Source: Craspedostauros australis
Taxonomy: Eukaryota > Bacillariophyta > Bacillariophyceae > Mastogloiales > Achnanthaceae
NCBI GenBank assembly: GCA_026770025.1
Contig: JAMXDE010000029.1
Span: forward strand, 682,001-746,000
Reading direction: 5' to 3'
Length of the DNA stretch: 64,000 nucleotides
This document shows positions 1 through 10,663 of this stretch, piece after piece. Made by a program: the position numbers and the translations under genes. Each line of letters starts with the position of its first letter. Positions within the stretch are counted from its first letter, which is position 1. Below the pieces are notes generated by a model. That model did not search any database. It was not told the origin of the DNA and saw nothing but the letters and a program-made list of their open reading frames with translations.

Positions 1-1
1 T

Positions 2-2764
2 CAGAGACAGCAACTGAGGAAGCGACGCTTGGCTCCGGACCGCTTGCGTTGGCCGCCACAGGACGGTTCGGCGAGTACTCACACAAGAGCTTCCGCAGTG
101 TCGCAGACTCAAACACAGACGCAGTCCGACATGCCATCGATGGGGGACGCCCAAGCCACTGTCGACACCGCGACTCAGACGCCTACCGACTCGCCCAACA
201 GCTGCACGTTTGGATCGCCCTCCTTGGACATTGATCCTGCAGCCTTGGAGGCCATGATGGTGCAGGTGGAAGCATCCATTCAGACCTCCAGCCAGACGCA
301 GGATCAATCACCATCACGGACTGCTGCACAAAGGGTGAGCCCGAGGAAAGCATCACCCGGGAAGAAGAGAGCTTCGTCTCCACCTTCGAGTCAACACGCT
401 GATTCAAAGAGGCGCAAGACAGTGGCATCTGCACAGAGCAACGCCGGGGATCACAACACAAGGAGGCAGCTTGATTTGCCCGTGCGAAACCACATCTCTC
501 AGACGAAGGCGACATCGAAATCGAACACAGCCACAACCAGAGCCGCATCAACACGAACTTCATCCCCTGTTTCCGCCACCACGACGAATCGACGGACAGC
601 AACCACAAGGGAGCACCGGAATGTCTCGTCTCAAAGCGCAAAGCAGCGGCGACCGCAGTCGCAGCCAAGGTCGCCACCAAAGGTGAGGAAGGAGAGCCGA
701 GGCAAGCTGTCGCAAACACGCATCGATCAAAGACAGAAGAAAGAGCTGCAAAGACAAAAGCAAACGCAAGTGTGGCTAGATTGGCACAGGCCGACCACCA
801 GCGCCGAACTTTGTGTGGCTCCCAAGAAGATAAAGGAGATACGCTCGTTCCTCGATGAATTTCGGAATGATCCAACCCACACTCATGCGAGGAGGTTGCT
901 CATCCTGGTTGGAAGTCCTGGCATTGGCAAGTCCACTACCATCGACGTGCTTGCCAACGAATTGAACTTGGATGTGTGCAAGTGGACGGAGGACTTCACA
1001 GCTCAAACATGGTCGCGTGGTGACAACATCCTCACCATCGAAACCAAGACACCTTTGCAATCGTTTGAAGACTTTTTGCAAACTGCGGGGGCAGGGTATT
1101 CGTCTCTTGCATTGCAACTCACGACAAGGGGCACCAGCCGTACTACAGTTCCCACCACGGCCGCAGCGGTGGGTGGTGGCAAGAAAAGGCAGAGGATACA
1201 CTCAAACAACAGAAGGAAAACGCAGCAGCAGCAAAGACAACAGCGCCACCAACAAAAACTAATCCTGTTGGAGGATTGGCCCAACCTTCACAGCCCAGAC
1301 TCGCAGCAACGATTCCGTGACATCATGGACAGGCACGTGCGCACGTCGCAAGTCCCAACGGTCATGATCTTCAGCGACGTGTCGGAAGGCAAGCACCGTC
1401 CGGAGGATCTGGAACGTCTCATCACCCCAACCACGCTCTACAACTCGCAAGTCACATGCATCCTGCGTATCAATCCAGTCACGGCCACCAAGATGAAGAA
1501 GCTGTTGCAAAACATCGTTCGAATACGCGGCCATCAGCACACGTTATCCACTGCATTCTTCGAATCGGTACATCTGCAGAGCCATGGCGATATGCGTCAC
1601 GCTGTCTTGTCGCTGCAGCTGGAGTGCACGGGAGAAGATCATGGCAGAACATCCAAGGCATGCACTCGCACTAGTACGACGAAGGAACGCGACACCAAGT
1701 TATCCACCTTCCATGCGCTCGGCAAGGTCCTCTACGCCAAACGCAAATCGAAGAACGAGCTGGATTTCGATCCCGATCGCACCTTGGAAAGCAGCGACAT
1801 GGGTCTGAGCGGTTCGCTGTCGTTCCTGGAATACCATTGCGTCGACATGTACAAGGACATCGGCGACCTCAGCGATGCGATGTCCCTGTACTCCGACACC
1901 GCCTACCTCCTGGATGGCGGGCACAACGTGGGCCGCAATTCCTCGATGGCCGATCGCATGTTCCCTGATGGGTATGTCGGTTCCATCGCCGGGCGTATCA
2001 CAGCATCCACCAATCATCATCCTGCCCAATCCAGATTCCGCCAGTTTGGGTCCCCGAAGATCTTTGATGTCTACCAGAAACGCAAGCAGAACGTCGTGAC
2101 GATCGATCAGCTCTTTCGGCGACTGTCGGTGCAGCATCATGGTGATGGCGGTAGTGGCAGCGATGTCCAGCATCACCAATCCAAGCAAACCCTCGTAACG
2201 GAAGTGTTGCCGTACGCACGCAAGATCATTCCGGGAGGTACGTGTACATTGCATTGTGCATTGTGCGTTTGGTGTTTGAGTACTCGTCTTGTTGTGGAAA
2301 GAAGTCATCGTGTCCCTGCAATACAATGCAATGCAACACAATGCACACGTTCTGCTATGCTGACACTCTAGTATGTTCACACCTCCCAATCCTTGCTTCA
2401 CCCACGAACAGACGTGAACCCGTCAGTTGAGCAGCTGTATTCCATGGTGCGATCCCGGCGTCTCGATAAGGCTGAAGCGGTGAATGCTGCCATGATGGAA
2501 GAGCGACGGCTGCAACGACAACAGGAAGAGATTTTGGACATGGACGACATCGTAGAAGACGAGGACAGCGACCCAAAGGACAACAACGTGCGAGCACAAG
2601 AGAAGCAGGTACAGAACGATCCAGCCATTATGCAGCACAGAAGTCTGTTCTCGCAACCAACCAGGAAGCAGTTTCAGGGGAAATGCGACGAACTGAAACC
2701 GTTGCAGAAACAGAAAGGGAGCACACGGAGCGGCACGGATTGCGTTGTTGAGATCTTGGATTGA
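2..2764 (+). CDS. RAD17: RAD17 checkpoint clamp loader, 5' partial, two exons
   Basis: RAD17 replaces the large subunit of replication factor C and loads the 9-1-1 clamp onto damaged DNA in the nucleus. The frame is open from base 2 with no start codon in the window (the first ATG is at 131), so the 5' end is missing or lies in an earlier exon. The first ~250 residues are Ser/Thr/Arg/Lys-rich and look disordered. A clamp-loader AAA+ domain follows: 'GSPGIGKSTT' Walker A near 910-940, then the characteristic RAD17 text 'LDVCKWTEDF', and a later LILLEDWPN Walker-B-like segment near 1257-1280. An intron at 2238-2411 (GTACGT...AACAG) removes in-frame low-complexity sequence. The spliced text reads ARKIIPG-DVNPSVEQLY and continues to the stop at 2762-2764, ending in the short acidic tail typical of the family. 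The family call is strong; the 5' structure is unknown. Confidence 0.85.
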
Positions 2765-3167
2765 TCATGTCTCATGCAATGGAGTCCAAGGAAGTACGAG
2801 TGTACAGACCACATGAAGAACAGCCAGCACAATCAAGGAAGAAAGGCGTGGCTTGGCTTGGCGTGTCGCGGCGAGGCTGGAGCAGTCAACATGATCATAG
2901 TTCAACAAAGACAGGTTACTGTGCAATCTCGTCGTAGACATCCGTTCCATCCAATGCTCATACTCTCTGTAAGAGATTACTCCACTCTGCTTGTTCATTG
3001 AAAGTATAAATAATCCCATGAGTTTACATCCTGCCTACTCTCCTCGTCTTGTCCCCAGACTCCACCCCAGCTTCGTTCGATGTGCTCCATGCTGTTGTGT
3101 TTGCGCATGCCATCCTGGCACAAATACGCGTCCGTCCACGTACAAGTGCAGACACGCAGCTAGAGAT
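2765..3167. other. Convergent intergenic region between RAD17 and the SNF2 gene
   Basis: About 400 bp separates two genes that end towards each other. It must hold both polyadenylation regions. A TATAAATAA string near 3005 is AT-rich 3'-flank sequence and has no gene to drive. No RNA gene or conserved frame is visible. Confidence 0.5.
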
Positions 3168-6100
3168 TCAAGGCCCAGGCTTGCGTCGCTTGCGAGGCCG
3201 AATCGATCCCTTGCCTGGTGCTGCCAATGCGGCTGATGATGATGGTGGCGCATTGCCCACACCTCCTCCCGCTCCACCAAGGGCGGCACCTGCAGTGCTC
3301 AATTTCAGCTTCAGCCCCTTTTTTGGGATTGACGATGGGATTGGAGCTGCTCCTGCTGCTGCTGCCGTTGATGGTGCAGCGCCAGCCGCTGGAGGTTTGG
3401 GCTTCTTCAACGTGAGTTTGATGCGAAGGCGTTTCTTCTTCGGCGGCGACGGCTTGGGAATGTTCTCCTCGCCGAAGCCATTCTTCTTGAGGATGCGTTC
3501 CAGCTCCTTCTCGACTGACTTGCCGTCCTGCACAACCCACGAGCTATCCCCGTTGAACTTCTTGGCGTTGGCGAACATCAGTTTCCAATCGTCCAGGTAT
3601 TCGATCATGTTGGTGTACATCTTGCTGCGGCACTTTCGCAGAATGTCGTTGATGGCGATTGGCTTCTCGATCATCTCGTAGTAATCCGGGTACTGCTCGG
3701 GAGATGGCTTTTCGAGGAAGATATCGCACAGCCGGCGCTTCGTGGCAGGGTCCTTCAGCGTGGTCACCGACTTGGTGCAGCTGATGAGCTTGCGGAACGT
3801 CCAGTCCGTCAGCTGGCTCATGCTGCCATCGGCACCGGGTGCGAAACCGGTTCCTGCCGAGGCGGAATTCTGCCTCATCGATTTTTGCTTGGCCTTCTGC
3901 TTCTCTTCAGCATGTGCCTGGTTTTCCATGAGACGCAGGAACTGCTTCTCAGTCAGACCGTCATCGTACATCACCTCCTTACGCTTTCTTGGGCCATCCG
4001 CCGCCGACGTCTTCTGCTGCAGCGCTGCGTCCTTCTTTCCCGTGGGGTACTTGATCCAGTCCGGAACTTCTGCAGGGTTTGTGTACAGACTGGCATCTCG
4101 AGCATTCGGGTTGTCCACCTTCTGCTTCTTGTCGTACGCATCGTAGAGCTGATAGTCGATTTCGTTGTTGCTCAGCAGATCGTTGATGTGGTCGTCCTCC
4201 TTCTCATCAATTTCACCGTCCTCCTCACCGTCTTCGTCGATGTCGTCAAGTGTGCCGGATGCATCTTCGGAGCCACGGTCGACGGGGTCAGTGAAGCTCT
4301 TGTCGTTCGTGTTGTTGGCAACGTGGGACGTTTCGAAGTCGGTGAGGAGGACCTCCATCATCTTCTTGCGTTCCAAGCTGTTGTCGTTCTCCACGGATCG
4401 CTTGTCGAACTTGCCAGCCTCCACAACGAGCTCGCTCATGTTGAGCTTCTCCGTTGCTCGGCTGAGGATCTTTTCCTCCACAGGCGAGTTGGTCACCATG
4501 CGGAACACGCTGACGTCGCTGCGCTGTCCGATACGATGCGCGCGATCCTGGGCCTGGAGGTCCATCATGGGATTCCAGTCGCTGTCGTAGATCACGACCG
4601 TGTTGGCGGCAGTCAGGTTGAGACCCAGGCCACCGGCTCGTGTCGATAGCAGGAAGATGAAGTACGGCGAATCGGGCGAGTTGAACTTGTACATGCGCTT
4701 CTCGCGCTCGTCGGCGGCCGTAGAACCATCGAGCCGGAGGGATAGGTACCCACGGTAGGCGAAGTAGTCCTCCAGGATCGTCATCACTGCCGTCATCTGC
4801 GTGAACATGAGTACGCGGTGACCTGCTGTCTTCAGCTTGGGCAGCATCTGATCAAGCAGGGCGATCTTTCCAGATGATCGAATGATGTTCTCATCGATGT
4901 GATAACCGTGAGGGGAGAACAGGTATGGATGATTGCACACCTTCCGCAGCTGCATGACGATGTTATTCAATCCGCGGCCGGAGGCAGCAGAGCTCGTGCC
5001 ATCCTGCTCGTTGATCGCCTTCGTGCTGATCTGCTTGTACAGCTCCTTCTGCCACGACGACAGGTCGCAACGCAGCACCTTTTCCACCTTCTCGGGCAGC
5101 TGATCCAGCACCTCGCTCTTGACACGACGCAGCATGAATGGACGCAACAGCTCGTGAAGACGATGGATGATGAACATGCGTTCCTCGTTGGACAGGAAGT
5201 TGGCCTCTTCTTCCGCATTGGCCTCCTTCGATGCACCGAACTGCGAGAACGGCTTGTTGAACCATTGATCGAACGTCTCGATGGAGTTGAAGATGGCGGG
5301 CAAGAGAAAGTTCAGCAACGACCAAAGCTCGCTGAGATCATTCATCAGTGGTGTTCCTGTGAGGAGAAGACGGTACTTGGTGATGTACTGGGAGGAAAGG
5401 GTCACGACGAACTTGGATTGGGCATTCTTCATGCGGTGGCCCTCGTCGACGATTGCATACTGCCATTCGATCTTGCGCAGGCTGGCCTTGTCTTTGATGA
5501 TGTACTCGTACGTTGTGAGCAGCACGTTGAAGTGGCCCGATCGCACCTGATCCTTGTATATCTCTTTGCGCTGTGTTGGCGTTCCCTTGTAGCAGATGGT
5601 ATGAGAGGACGGGCACCACTTCTGAAACTCGTTGACCCAATTGGATAGAGTGGAGAGTGGGACGATGACCAAGAATGGTCCCAAATTCTGTTTGATCTCC
5701 ATGAGGTAGGAGACCAAGGAGATGGCCTGGATGGTCTTTCCCAACCCCATCTCGTCGGCCAGAATCCCGTTGAGCTTGTTGTTGTACAGCGACACCATCC
5801 ACTGCAATCCGGAAAGCTGATACTCCTTGAGGTCACCGCCGACTAGGATGCTGGGCTGCCGCACCTCCTCCATGTGGACATGAGTAGAGGAATAGTAGGC
5901 ACCAGCGCCCTTGTTCTTAGCCTCTTCGTCTTTGCCATCTCCCTTGCCGTTGCCATCCTCGGACTTCTTGCTGCCGAGTGCGCTGTCCTCCACGGAGCGG
6001 ACCTCCATGAGATTGTTGGAAATCTGCGAAAAATACTGCTCTGTCGACTGCATGAGGAACTGGAGGCGTTCGTTTTTCGTCTCCTTGAGTAGTTTGGAGT

Positions 6101-9100
6101 ACGCATCCATATCATTCGCCTTGAGCGCGGCCATACGAGCCTTCTCGAGCTGTGCGGCGTCCTTCTCCTTTTGCTTCTCCTCCTTGATCTTCGCATCTCG
6201 GATGGACTTGGCCAGTCGCGATGCTTCGGCCTTGCGGGCCTTGTGGAACTTGAAGAAATCGGATTGATGTGATGCGATGGCTTTGGACAGCTCCTTGTGC
6301 TGCTTGTTGAGCTTGTCAGCCGTTGCGTGACGGACCTTGCGGATAATTCTGTCCAAACTCTTTGTGATCTTCTTCGGCTCCAGCTTGACGCGTTTGAACT
6401 CGTCTGGGTCCAAGAGTTCCACCGATTCATCCTCGGCACCATCAAGAGCAGCCGCAACAATCTTGGATGCATCCACAGAAGCTGAACTAGTGACAGCGCC
6501 CGCCACACCAGTAGTTGTTGAATCGGCAGCGGAGGCAGCAGGAACAGGGGTGGGCTTGGATGCCATGGCGGCTCGTTGGAATGACTTCATCTTTTGGGTG
6601 CGCAGTTTCTGTTGAAGGAGCTTGGCATCCTCGAGCATCTTGCGGCTGAGACGGGCATGCTTGGCATAATTCGCATCTCTGGGACGTTTGGTGGCGTGTG
6701 CTGATCGCGCGATGCTGGCAATGGTGTGATTGACCGCAAGGAAGCGACCCTTCTGCATCATGAAGACTCCGCTTTGAATTCGCTTCCATTTGTTGCGTTC
6801 CTCCTTTCGGAGTTTGATCTTGGCCGCGATCGCTGCTGCCATCTTCGCGGCTTCTTCCGCCGCTGCCTGTTGTGCGAGAGCAGCAGCTGATAGCTTTGGT
6901 GGGGCAGCTCTGGATGCCGACCCAGCGCCGGATGAGGAACCGGCCGACTTCTTGCCACGGCCGCTTCCATTGAGGGTCGCCGCGGCGGCTGCCTTGGCCT
7001 TTTCCTTTTGCTGTTGCTTGAGCAGCTGTTGCTGTCGTTGTGCCTGCTGCTTCTGCAGTTTCTGTTGCTGCTTCAGCTGCTGTTGCTGTTGACGTTTTTG
7101 TTGCTTGAGCTGTTGCTGCTTCTGGCGTTGTTGCTGCTGTTGTAGCTTCAAGGCTTGTCGTTGCTGTTGTTGTTGCTGCTTTTTCAACAGTTGTTGCTGT
7201 TGCTGCTGCTGTTTCAAAGCCTGCTGTTGCTGCCGTTTGAGCTGGGCCTGTTGCTGCTTTTGGATCCTGAGCTGTTCCTGCTGTTGTCTCTGTTGCTGCT
7301 GACGTGCCTGAGCTTGCTGACGTGCCTGTGCTTGCGCCTGTGCCTGTGCTTGTGCCTGAGCTTGAGCCTTTGCCTGGGCCTGCTGTTGAGCTTGAGCTTG
7401 AGCTTGAGCCTGTTGTTGTTGCTGCTGCTGCTGTTGTTGTTGCTGCTGCTGCTGTTGTTGTTGCTGCTGTTGCAATCGGACTTGCTGATGCTGCCTTCGT
7501 TTCTGTGCTTCCCTTTCACGCGCAACTCTGGCGGCATTCATGATGGCGTGACGAGGCAGTCCGGTAGCAAGCGCTGCATTCATGAGGTCTTCCTGGATCT
7601 GTCCCTGGGGATGTCGGATGGCTGACCAAATGGCCTTGGCGAGCGCCTGCTTTGCCTCCGGACTGAGGACGACCTTTGGTTTGGACCGTACACCGTTGGG
7701 CCCGATGGTCACAGCTTGGTTCGGCGCGGGTACCAACGGTCTGGGCAGTGTCCCGGATGCTCTCATGTTGACATTGTTTTGCATCGTGGGCTGTGCAGTA
7801 GGCTGGGCCGTTTGTGCTCTGGCGTGCATCGGTGTAACGTTTTGCATCTGATTGAATGTGTTGGTTTGTGCAGGTGCCATGCGTTGTTGTTGTTGCTGCT
7901 GCTGCTGTGGTTGTTGTGGCTGATGCGGCTGTTGCTGTCGTGATTGCTGGTGATGATGATTTTGCATTGGCTGCGATGTGGTTTGACGCTGAGCCATTTG
8001 CATTTGCATTCTCTGCTGCTGCTGTTGTTGATGTTGTTGTTGCTGCTGCATCTGTTGGGTGGAGCGGTATTGCTGTTGCTGTTGTTGCTGTTGTTGTTGC
8101 TGTTGCACCTGCTGTGGTTGGTGTTGATGAGTCGCAATTGGCGTGACTCCTTGATTCATCACTTGGGTGTGCTGTTGCCTCATTTGTTGCTGTTGGTGGT
8201 GTTGGTGAGTTGCAATTGGCGTGGCTACTTGGCTCCTAGCTTGAGTGTGTTGTTGGTGTTGTTGCTGCTGTTGTTGTTGCTGTTGCTGCTGAGGCTGATG
8301 TAAATGCTGCGTTTGACGAGGTTGAATCATGACTTGGGCTTGCTGGCGTTGCGTTTGCATGTGCTGATTTTGAGATGTCTGTTGTGCAAACATCCGAGCT
8401 GGTTGCTGTTGTTGCTGCCTCTGCTGCTGCTGTTGTTGTTGTTGTTGTTGCTGCTGCGGCTGGTGTTGGAAATGATTCATCTGTTGACGCTGCTGTTGCT
8501 GCTGTTGTTGTTGCATGATGGTGTTGGAATGCTGTGTAGCCTGCGTCCGATTCATCGCCTGGGGAATAGCATGTTGCTGCTGTTGAATGCGTTGCTGCTG
8601 GGTGTGTTGTCCCACCATGCTTGTGTTGGGACGTGGTGCAATCGTTTGCTGTGCAGATGATGCAGAGGACAAGTTATTGTGCATCAACGGATTGGGAACA
8701 ACCCAAGCAGAAGCACTGTTGCTGTTGGCTGAGCCGGTGCTTCTGTTGTTGTTGTTGTTGTTATTATTGCCAGTGTTCATGCCATTGTTGGAGGTGTTCA
8801 GGGTCGATATTGGTTGCACTGTGCTTTGGGCGGGCTGAAGCGGCACATGGTTTATGGTCTGGGTTCTCTGCTGCTGTTGATGTTGCTGTTGATGTTGCTG
8901 TTGCTGTTGATGCTGCATCTGCCGCATATGAGGCTGAACTGAGCGTGGCTGGATGGCCTGGACAGGCTGTATGGTTTGCATCGGTTGAATTGGTTGCAAC
9001 CGCTGCTGCTGTTGTTGATGCTGCTGTTGACGCTGTTGTTGATGCTGCTGTTGGTGGTGTTGCTGCTGTTGCATCTGCGTTTGTCTTGGTTGCAAAGGAA

Positions 9101-9944
9101 CCATCTGCTGGGCAGTGCCAACATTGCGTTGAGTCTGCATTGGCACGTGGCGATTGGATGCACCATTCATCGCTTGATTGGGCACCTGGTTCATCCCCAT
9201 CTGCATACGAGGCTGCTGTTGTTGTTGGTGTGGCTGTTGATGTGGCTGTTGGTGCGGCTGTTGATGTTGCATGGAAGTCATCTGTCCAGCCAGAGTAGTG
9301 CCCACCGTGGTAGCCAACCGAATGCCGCCAGTTCTGGCAATTTGAGCCGTTCTTCTCGGCATTGTGCCTGAAGAACCGCCAGACACAGTCGACGAAGCCT
9401 GTGGTGCTACCGTGACTTGATTGGGAATGTGTTGCTGCCGCTGCTGGCCTTGCGATCCACCATTCATGTACATGCTGTTGTTCATGCTGGTGTTCATGCG
9501 AGTGTTGTTGTTGTTGTTGCTGCTGCTGCTGTTCATGGCAGGCATTCCTCCCATGCGATTCACGTTGCCCGTGTTGTTCATGGTGTTGTTCATGCCGCTG
9601 TTCATGCCACCGTTCATGCCACTGTTCATGGTATTGTTCATGCCACTGTTCATGGTATTGTTCATGCCACTGTTCATACCACCCATGCTGGACATGCCTC
9701 CCATCGTCACAGGGGCAGCCGCCCCACCTGCATTGCCAGGGGCACCCACACGTGAGGTAGCTGCCCCCGCATTGCCGCCACCGTGTAAATACGCGCGCTG
9801 TTGGACCGCTGCGGCATTCTGTGTAGAATTCAGTACCGGGATGGGGTTGGGCGTGAAACCCAGCGGTTGCAGAGAGCGATCGTTGCCATTTCCATTGCCA
9901 CCGCCGCCATTGCCGAAGTGGCTCTGATTCTGATTGCTGCTCAT
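3168..9944 (-). CDS. SWI/SNF-family chromatin remodelling ATPase (Brahma/Snf2-like) with giant polyglutamine N-terminus
   Basis: This is a single-exon gene of about 2258 residues for the catalytic ATPase of a SWI/SNF-type nucleosome remodeller. The frame opens at a TTG further upstream, but the first ATG is at 9944 (MSSNQNQSHFG). Order of parts: Asn/Gly/Met-rich start, long Gln tracts to about residue 1000, an HSA-like basic helical region (~1040-1090), and the SNF2 helicase core from ~1365. The core has DEMGLGKT (motif I, ~1399), DEGHRMKN (motif II, ~1500), LLLTGTPLMN (motif III), and a C-terminal helicase lobe with RAGGLGLNL and QAQDRAHRIGQ. An acidic SnAC-like region follows, then a bromodomain (~2050-2155) with the YPDYYEMIEKPI segment, and a Lys/Pro-rich tail. 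HSA, SNF2, SnAC and bromodomain in this order is the Brahma/BRG1/Snf2 layout, not ISWI or CHD. A clear QLQ domain is not obvious. Confidence 0.93.
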   Translation of the reverse strand: MSSNQNQSHFGNGGGGNGNGNDRSLQPLGFTPNPIPVLNSTQNAAAVQQRAYLHGGGNAGAATSRVGAPGNAGGAAAPVTMGGMSSMGGMNSGMNNTMNSGMNNTMNSGMNGGMNSGMNNTMNNTGNVNRMGGMPAMNSSSSNNNNNTRMNTSMNNSMYMNGGSQGQQRQQHIPNQVTVAPQASSTVSGGSSGTMPRRTAQIARTGGIRLATTVGTTLAGQMTSMQHQQPHQQPHQQPHQQQQQPRMQMGMNQVPNQAMNGASNRHVPMQTQRNVGTAQQMVPLQPRQTQMQQQQHHQQQHQQQRQQQHQQQQQRLQPIQPMQTIQPVQAIQPRSVQPHMRQMQHQQQQQHQQQHQQQQRTQTINHVPLQPAQSTVQPISTLNTSNNGMNTGNNNNNNNNRSTGSANSNSASAWVVPNPLMHNNLSSASSAQQTIAPRPNTSMVGQHTQQQRIQQQQHAIPQAMNRTQATQHSNTIMQQQQQQQQRQQMNHFQHQPQQQQQQQQQQQQRQQQQQPARMFAQQTSQNQHMQTQRQQAQVMIQPRQTQHLHQPQQQQQQQQQQQHQQHTQARSQVATPIATHQHHQQQQMRQQHTQVMNQGVTPIATHQHQPQQVQQQQQQQQQQQQYRSTQQMQQQQQHQQQQQQRMQMQMAQRQTTSQPMQNHHHQQSRQQQPHQPQQPQQQQQQQQRMAPAQTNTFNQMQNVTPMHARAQTAQPTAQPTMQNNVNMRASGTLPRPLVPAPNQAVTIGPNGVRSKPKVVLSPEAKQALAKAIWSAIRHPQGQIQEDLMNAALATGLPRHAIMNAARVAREREAQKRRQHQQVRLQQQQQQQQQQQQQQQQQQQQQAQAQAQAQQQAQAKAQAQAQAQAQAQAQARQQAQARQQQQRQQQEQLRIQKQQQAQLKRQQQQALKQQQQQQQLLKKQQQQQQRQALKLQQQQQRQKQQQLKQQKRQQQQQLKQQQKLQKQQAQRQQQLLKQQQKEKAKAAAAATLNGSGRGKKSAGSSSGAGSASRAAPPKLSAAALAQQAAAEEAAKMAAAIAAKIKLRKEERNKWKRIQSGVFMMQKGRFLAVNHTIASIARSAHATKRPRDANYAKHARLSRKMLEDAKLLQQKLRTQKMKSFQRAAMASKPTPVPAASAADSTTTGVAGAVTSSASVDASKIVAAALDGAEDESVELLDPDEFKRVKLEPKKITKSLDRIIRKVRHATADKLNKQHKELSKAIASHQSDFFKFHKARKAEASRLAKSIRDAKIKEEKQKEKDAAQLEKARMAALKANDMDAYSKLLKETKNERLQFLMQSTEQYFSQISNNLMEVRSVEDSALGSKKSEDGNGKGDGKDEEAKNKGAGAYYSSTHVHMEEVRQPSILVGGDLKEYQLSGLQWMVSLYNNKLNGILADEMGLGKTIQAISLVSYLMEIKQNLGPFLVIVPLSTLSNWVNEFQKWCPSSHTICYKGTPTQRKEIYKDQVRSGHFNVLLTTYEYIIKDKASLRKIEWQYAIVDEGHRMKNAQSKFVVTLSSQYITKYRLLLTGTPLMNDLSELWSLLNFLLPAIFNSIETFDQWFNKPFSQFGASKEANAEEEANFLSNEERMFIIHRLHELLRPFMLRRVKSEVLDQLPEKVEKVLRCDLSSWQKELYKQISTKAINEQDGTSSAASGRGLNNIVMQLRKVCNHPYLFSPHGYHIDENIIRSSGKIALLDQMLPKLKTAGHRVLMFTQMTAVMTILEDYFAYRGYLSLRLDGSTAADEREKRMYKFNSPDSPYFIFLLSTRAGGLGLNLTAANTVVIYDSDWNPMMDLQAQDRAHRIGQRSDVSVFRMVTNSPVEEKILSRATEKLNMSELVVEAGKFDKRSVENDNSLERKKMMEVLLTDFETSHVANNTNDKSFTDPVDRGSEDASGTLDDIDEDGEEDGEIDEKEDDHINDLLSNNEIDYQLYDAYDKKQKVDNPNARDASLYTNPAEVPDWIKYPTGKKDAALQQKTSAADGPRKRKEVMYDDGLTEKQFLRLMENQAHAEEKQKAKQKSMRQNSASAGTGFAPGADGSMSQLTDWTFRKLISCTKSVTTLKDPATKRRLCDIFLEKPSPEQYPDYYEMIEKPIAINDILRKCRSKMYTNMIEYLDDWKLMFANAKKFNGDSSWVVQDGKSVEKELERILKKNGFGEENIPKPSPPKKKRLRIKLTLKKPKPPAAGAAPSTAAAAGAAPIPSSIPKKGLKLKLSTAGAALGGAGGGVGNAPPSSSAALAAPGKGSIRPRKRRKPGP
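7003..9260 (-). repeat. CAG/CAA trinucleotide tracts coding polyglutamine in the SNF2 gene
   Basis: On the coding (minus) strand this stretch is dominated by interrupted CAG and CAA codons, with pure Gln runs of up to about 20 residues. The densest tracts are at roughly 7400-7480, 8030-8110, 8260-8290 and 8400-8460. CAG and CAA alternate, which usually slows slippage compared with a pure CAG run. Met, His, Thr and Pro interrupt the glutamines. Confidence 0.9.
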
Positions 9945-10663
9945 CGTCAATGAGCGCACCTGTTCTTTCCCTTCGTTGCGGTCGAGCGCAGCCGGACGCA
10001 ATCCACCAAGAGGAACAGAAGGTCAAGACGGAACAGACCAAAGACGAACAATCCCACAGACACAGCGCAATCTGCTCAAACACAAACCACAAACAACTGC
10101 AACCAAACCACCCGTTGTTTGTCCAAACAGACGATGGCGCACAACACCCTCACATGTCCCAACACGCATTCTCTCTTCTTGCCACTCCTTCCTCGCAAGT
10201 GTCAATCAGCGCTTTCGTTTTTCTTCATTCGTTCACAATCTGGTACATCTCTCGTAGAATTCTACGTGGACGCGAGATCGACGGCCAGACCATCGCTTCA
10301 CTGCTGATTGACTGCCTGGATCAAATAATACAAAACGATTGATCCGTGATGATGACCCACCACTCGCGTATTCGTGGCCGTAGACTGTGACATGAACTAC
10401 TCGTGCACGACGTTCACGTAGTTCCGTGACGTCATCATCACAAGAAACATGACTTCTTTCGCTGTCTTCCGCGGATTTGTGCCCAACAATCAATCAGCCG
10501 AAGCTGGGAAGATCGCAATCAAGAGCCCGACCATCCAAACCAGCAAACAGCGTCGGCGGCACCATCACCATCACCAACGCAACAACGCAATAACAACACA
10601 ACAACACAACACGCTTCCGACAGACAGCTTCTTGTTGATTGGCATCTGCATTGCTGCACCATC
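9945..10663. other. Divergent promoter region between the SNF2 and BolA genes
   Basis: About 720 bp lies between two divergently transcribed genes and must contain both promoters and 5' leaders. It holds the nested inverted repeats at 10346-10441, with a CRE-like TGACGTCA at 10427-10434, and an AAC-rich stretch near 10575-10615. No coding frame is convincing. Confidence 0.5.
10346..10441. repeat. Nested inverted repeats with a palindromic core
   Basis: The outer arms GTGATGATGAC (10346-10356) and GTCATCATCAC (10431-10441) are perfect 11-bp reverse complements. Inside them, GAACTAC (10394-10400) pairs with GTAGTTC (10418-10424), and the 10-bp palindrome TCGTGCACGA sits at 10401-10410. The outer right arm overlaps a CRE/bZIP-type TGACGTCA. 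It may be a transcription-factor array, or a structured RNA if transcribed. Confidence 0.6.

Noticed and set aside
3003..3015. TATAAATAA as a promoter TATA box
   Set aside because: It lies between the 3' ends of two convergent genes; there is no gene start for it to serve.
3885..4649. 254-codon plus-strand frame opposite the SNF2 gene
   Set aside because: Antisense shadow of the conserved helicase and acidic region; no motif of its own.
8621..9298. 225-codon plus-strand frame with Cys, Val and Ala runs
   Set aside because: Antisense reading of polyglutamine codons; low complexity only.
8764..10092. 442-codon minus-strand frame in the SNF2 N-terminal region
   Set aside because: It is a shifted reading of the CAG/CAA repeat region. 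Such repeats stay open in all frames; the SNF2 frame continues into real domains and this one does not.
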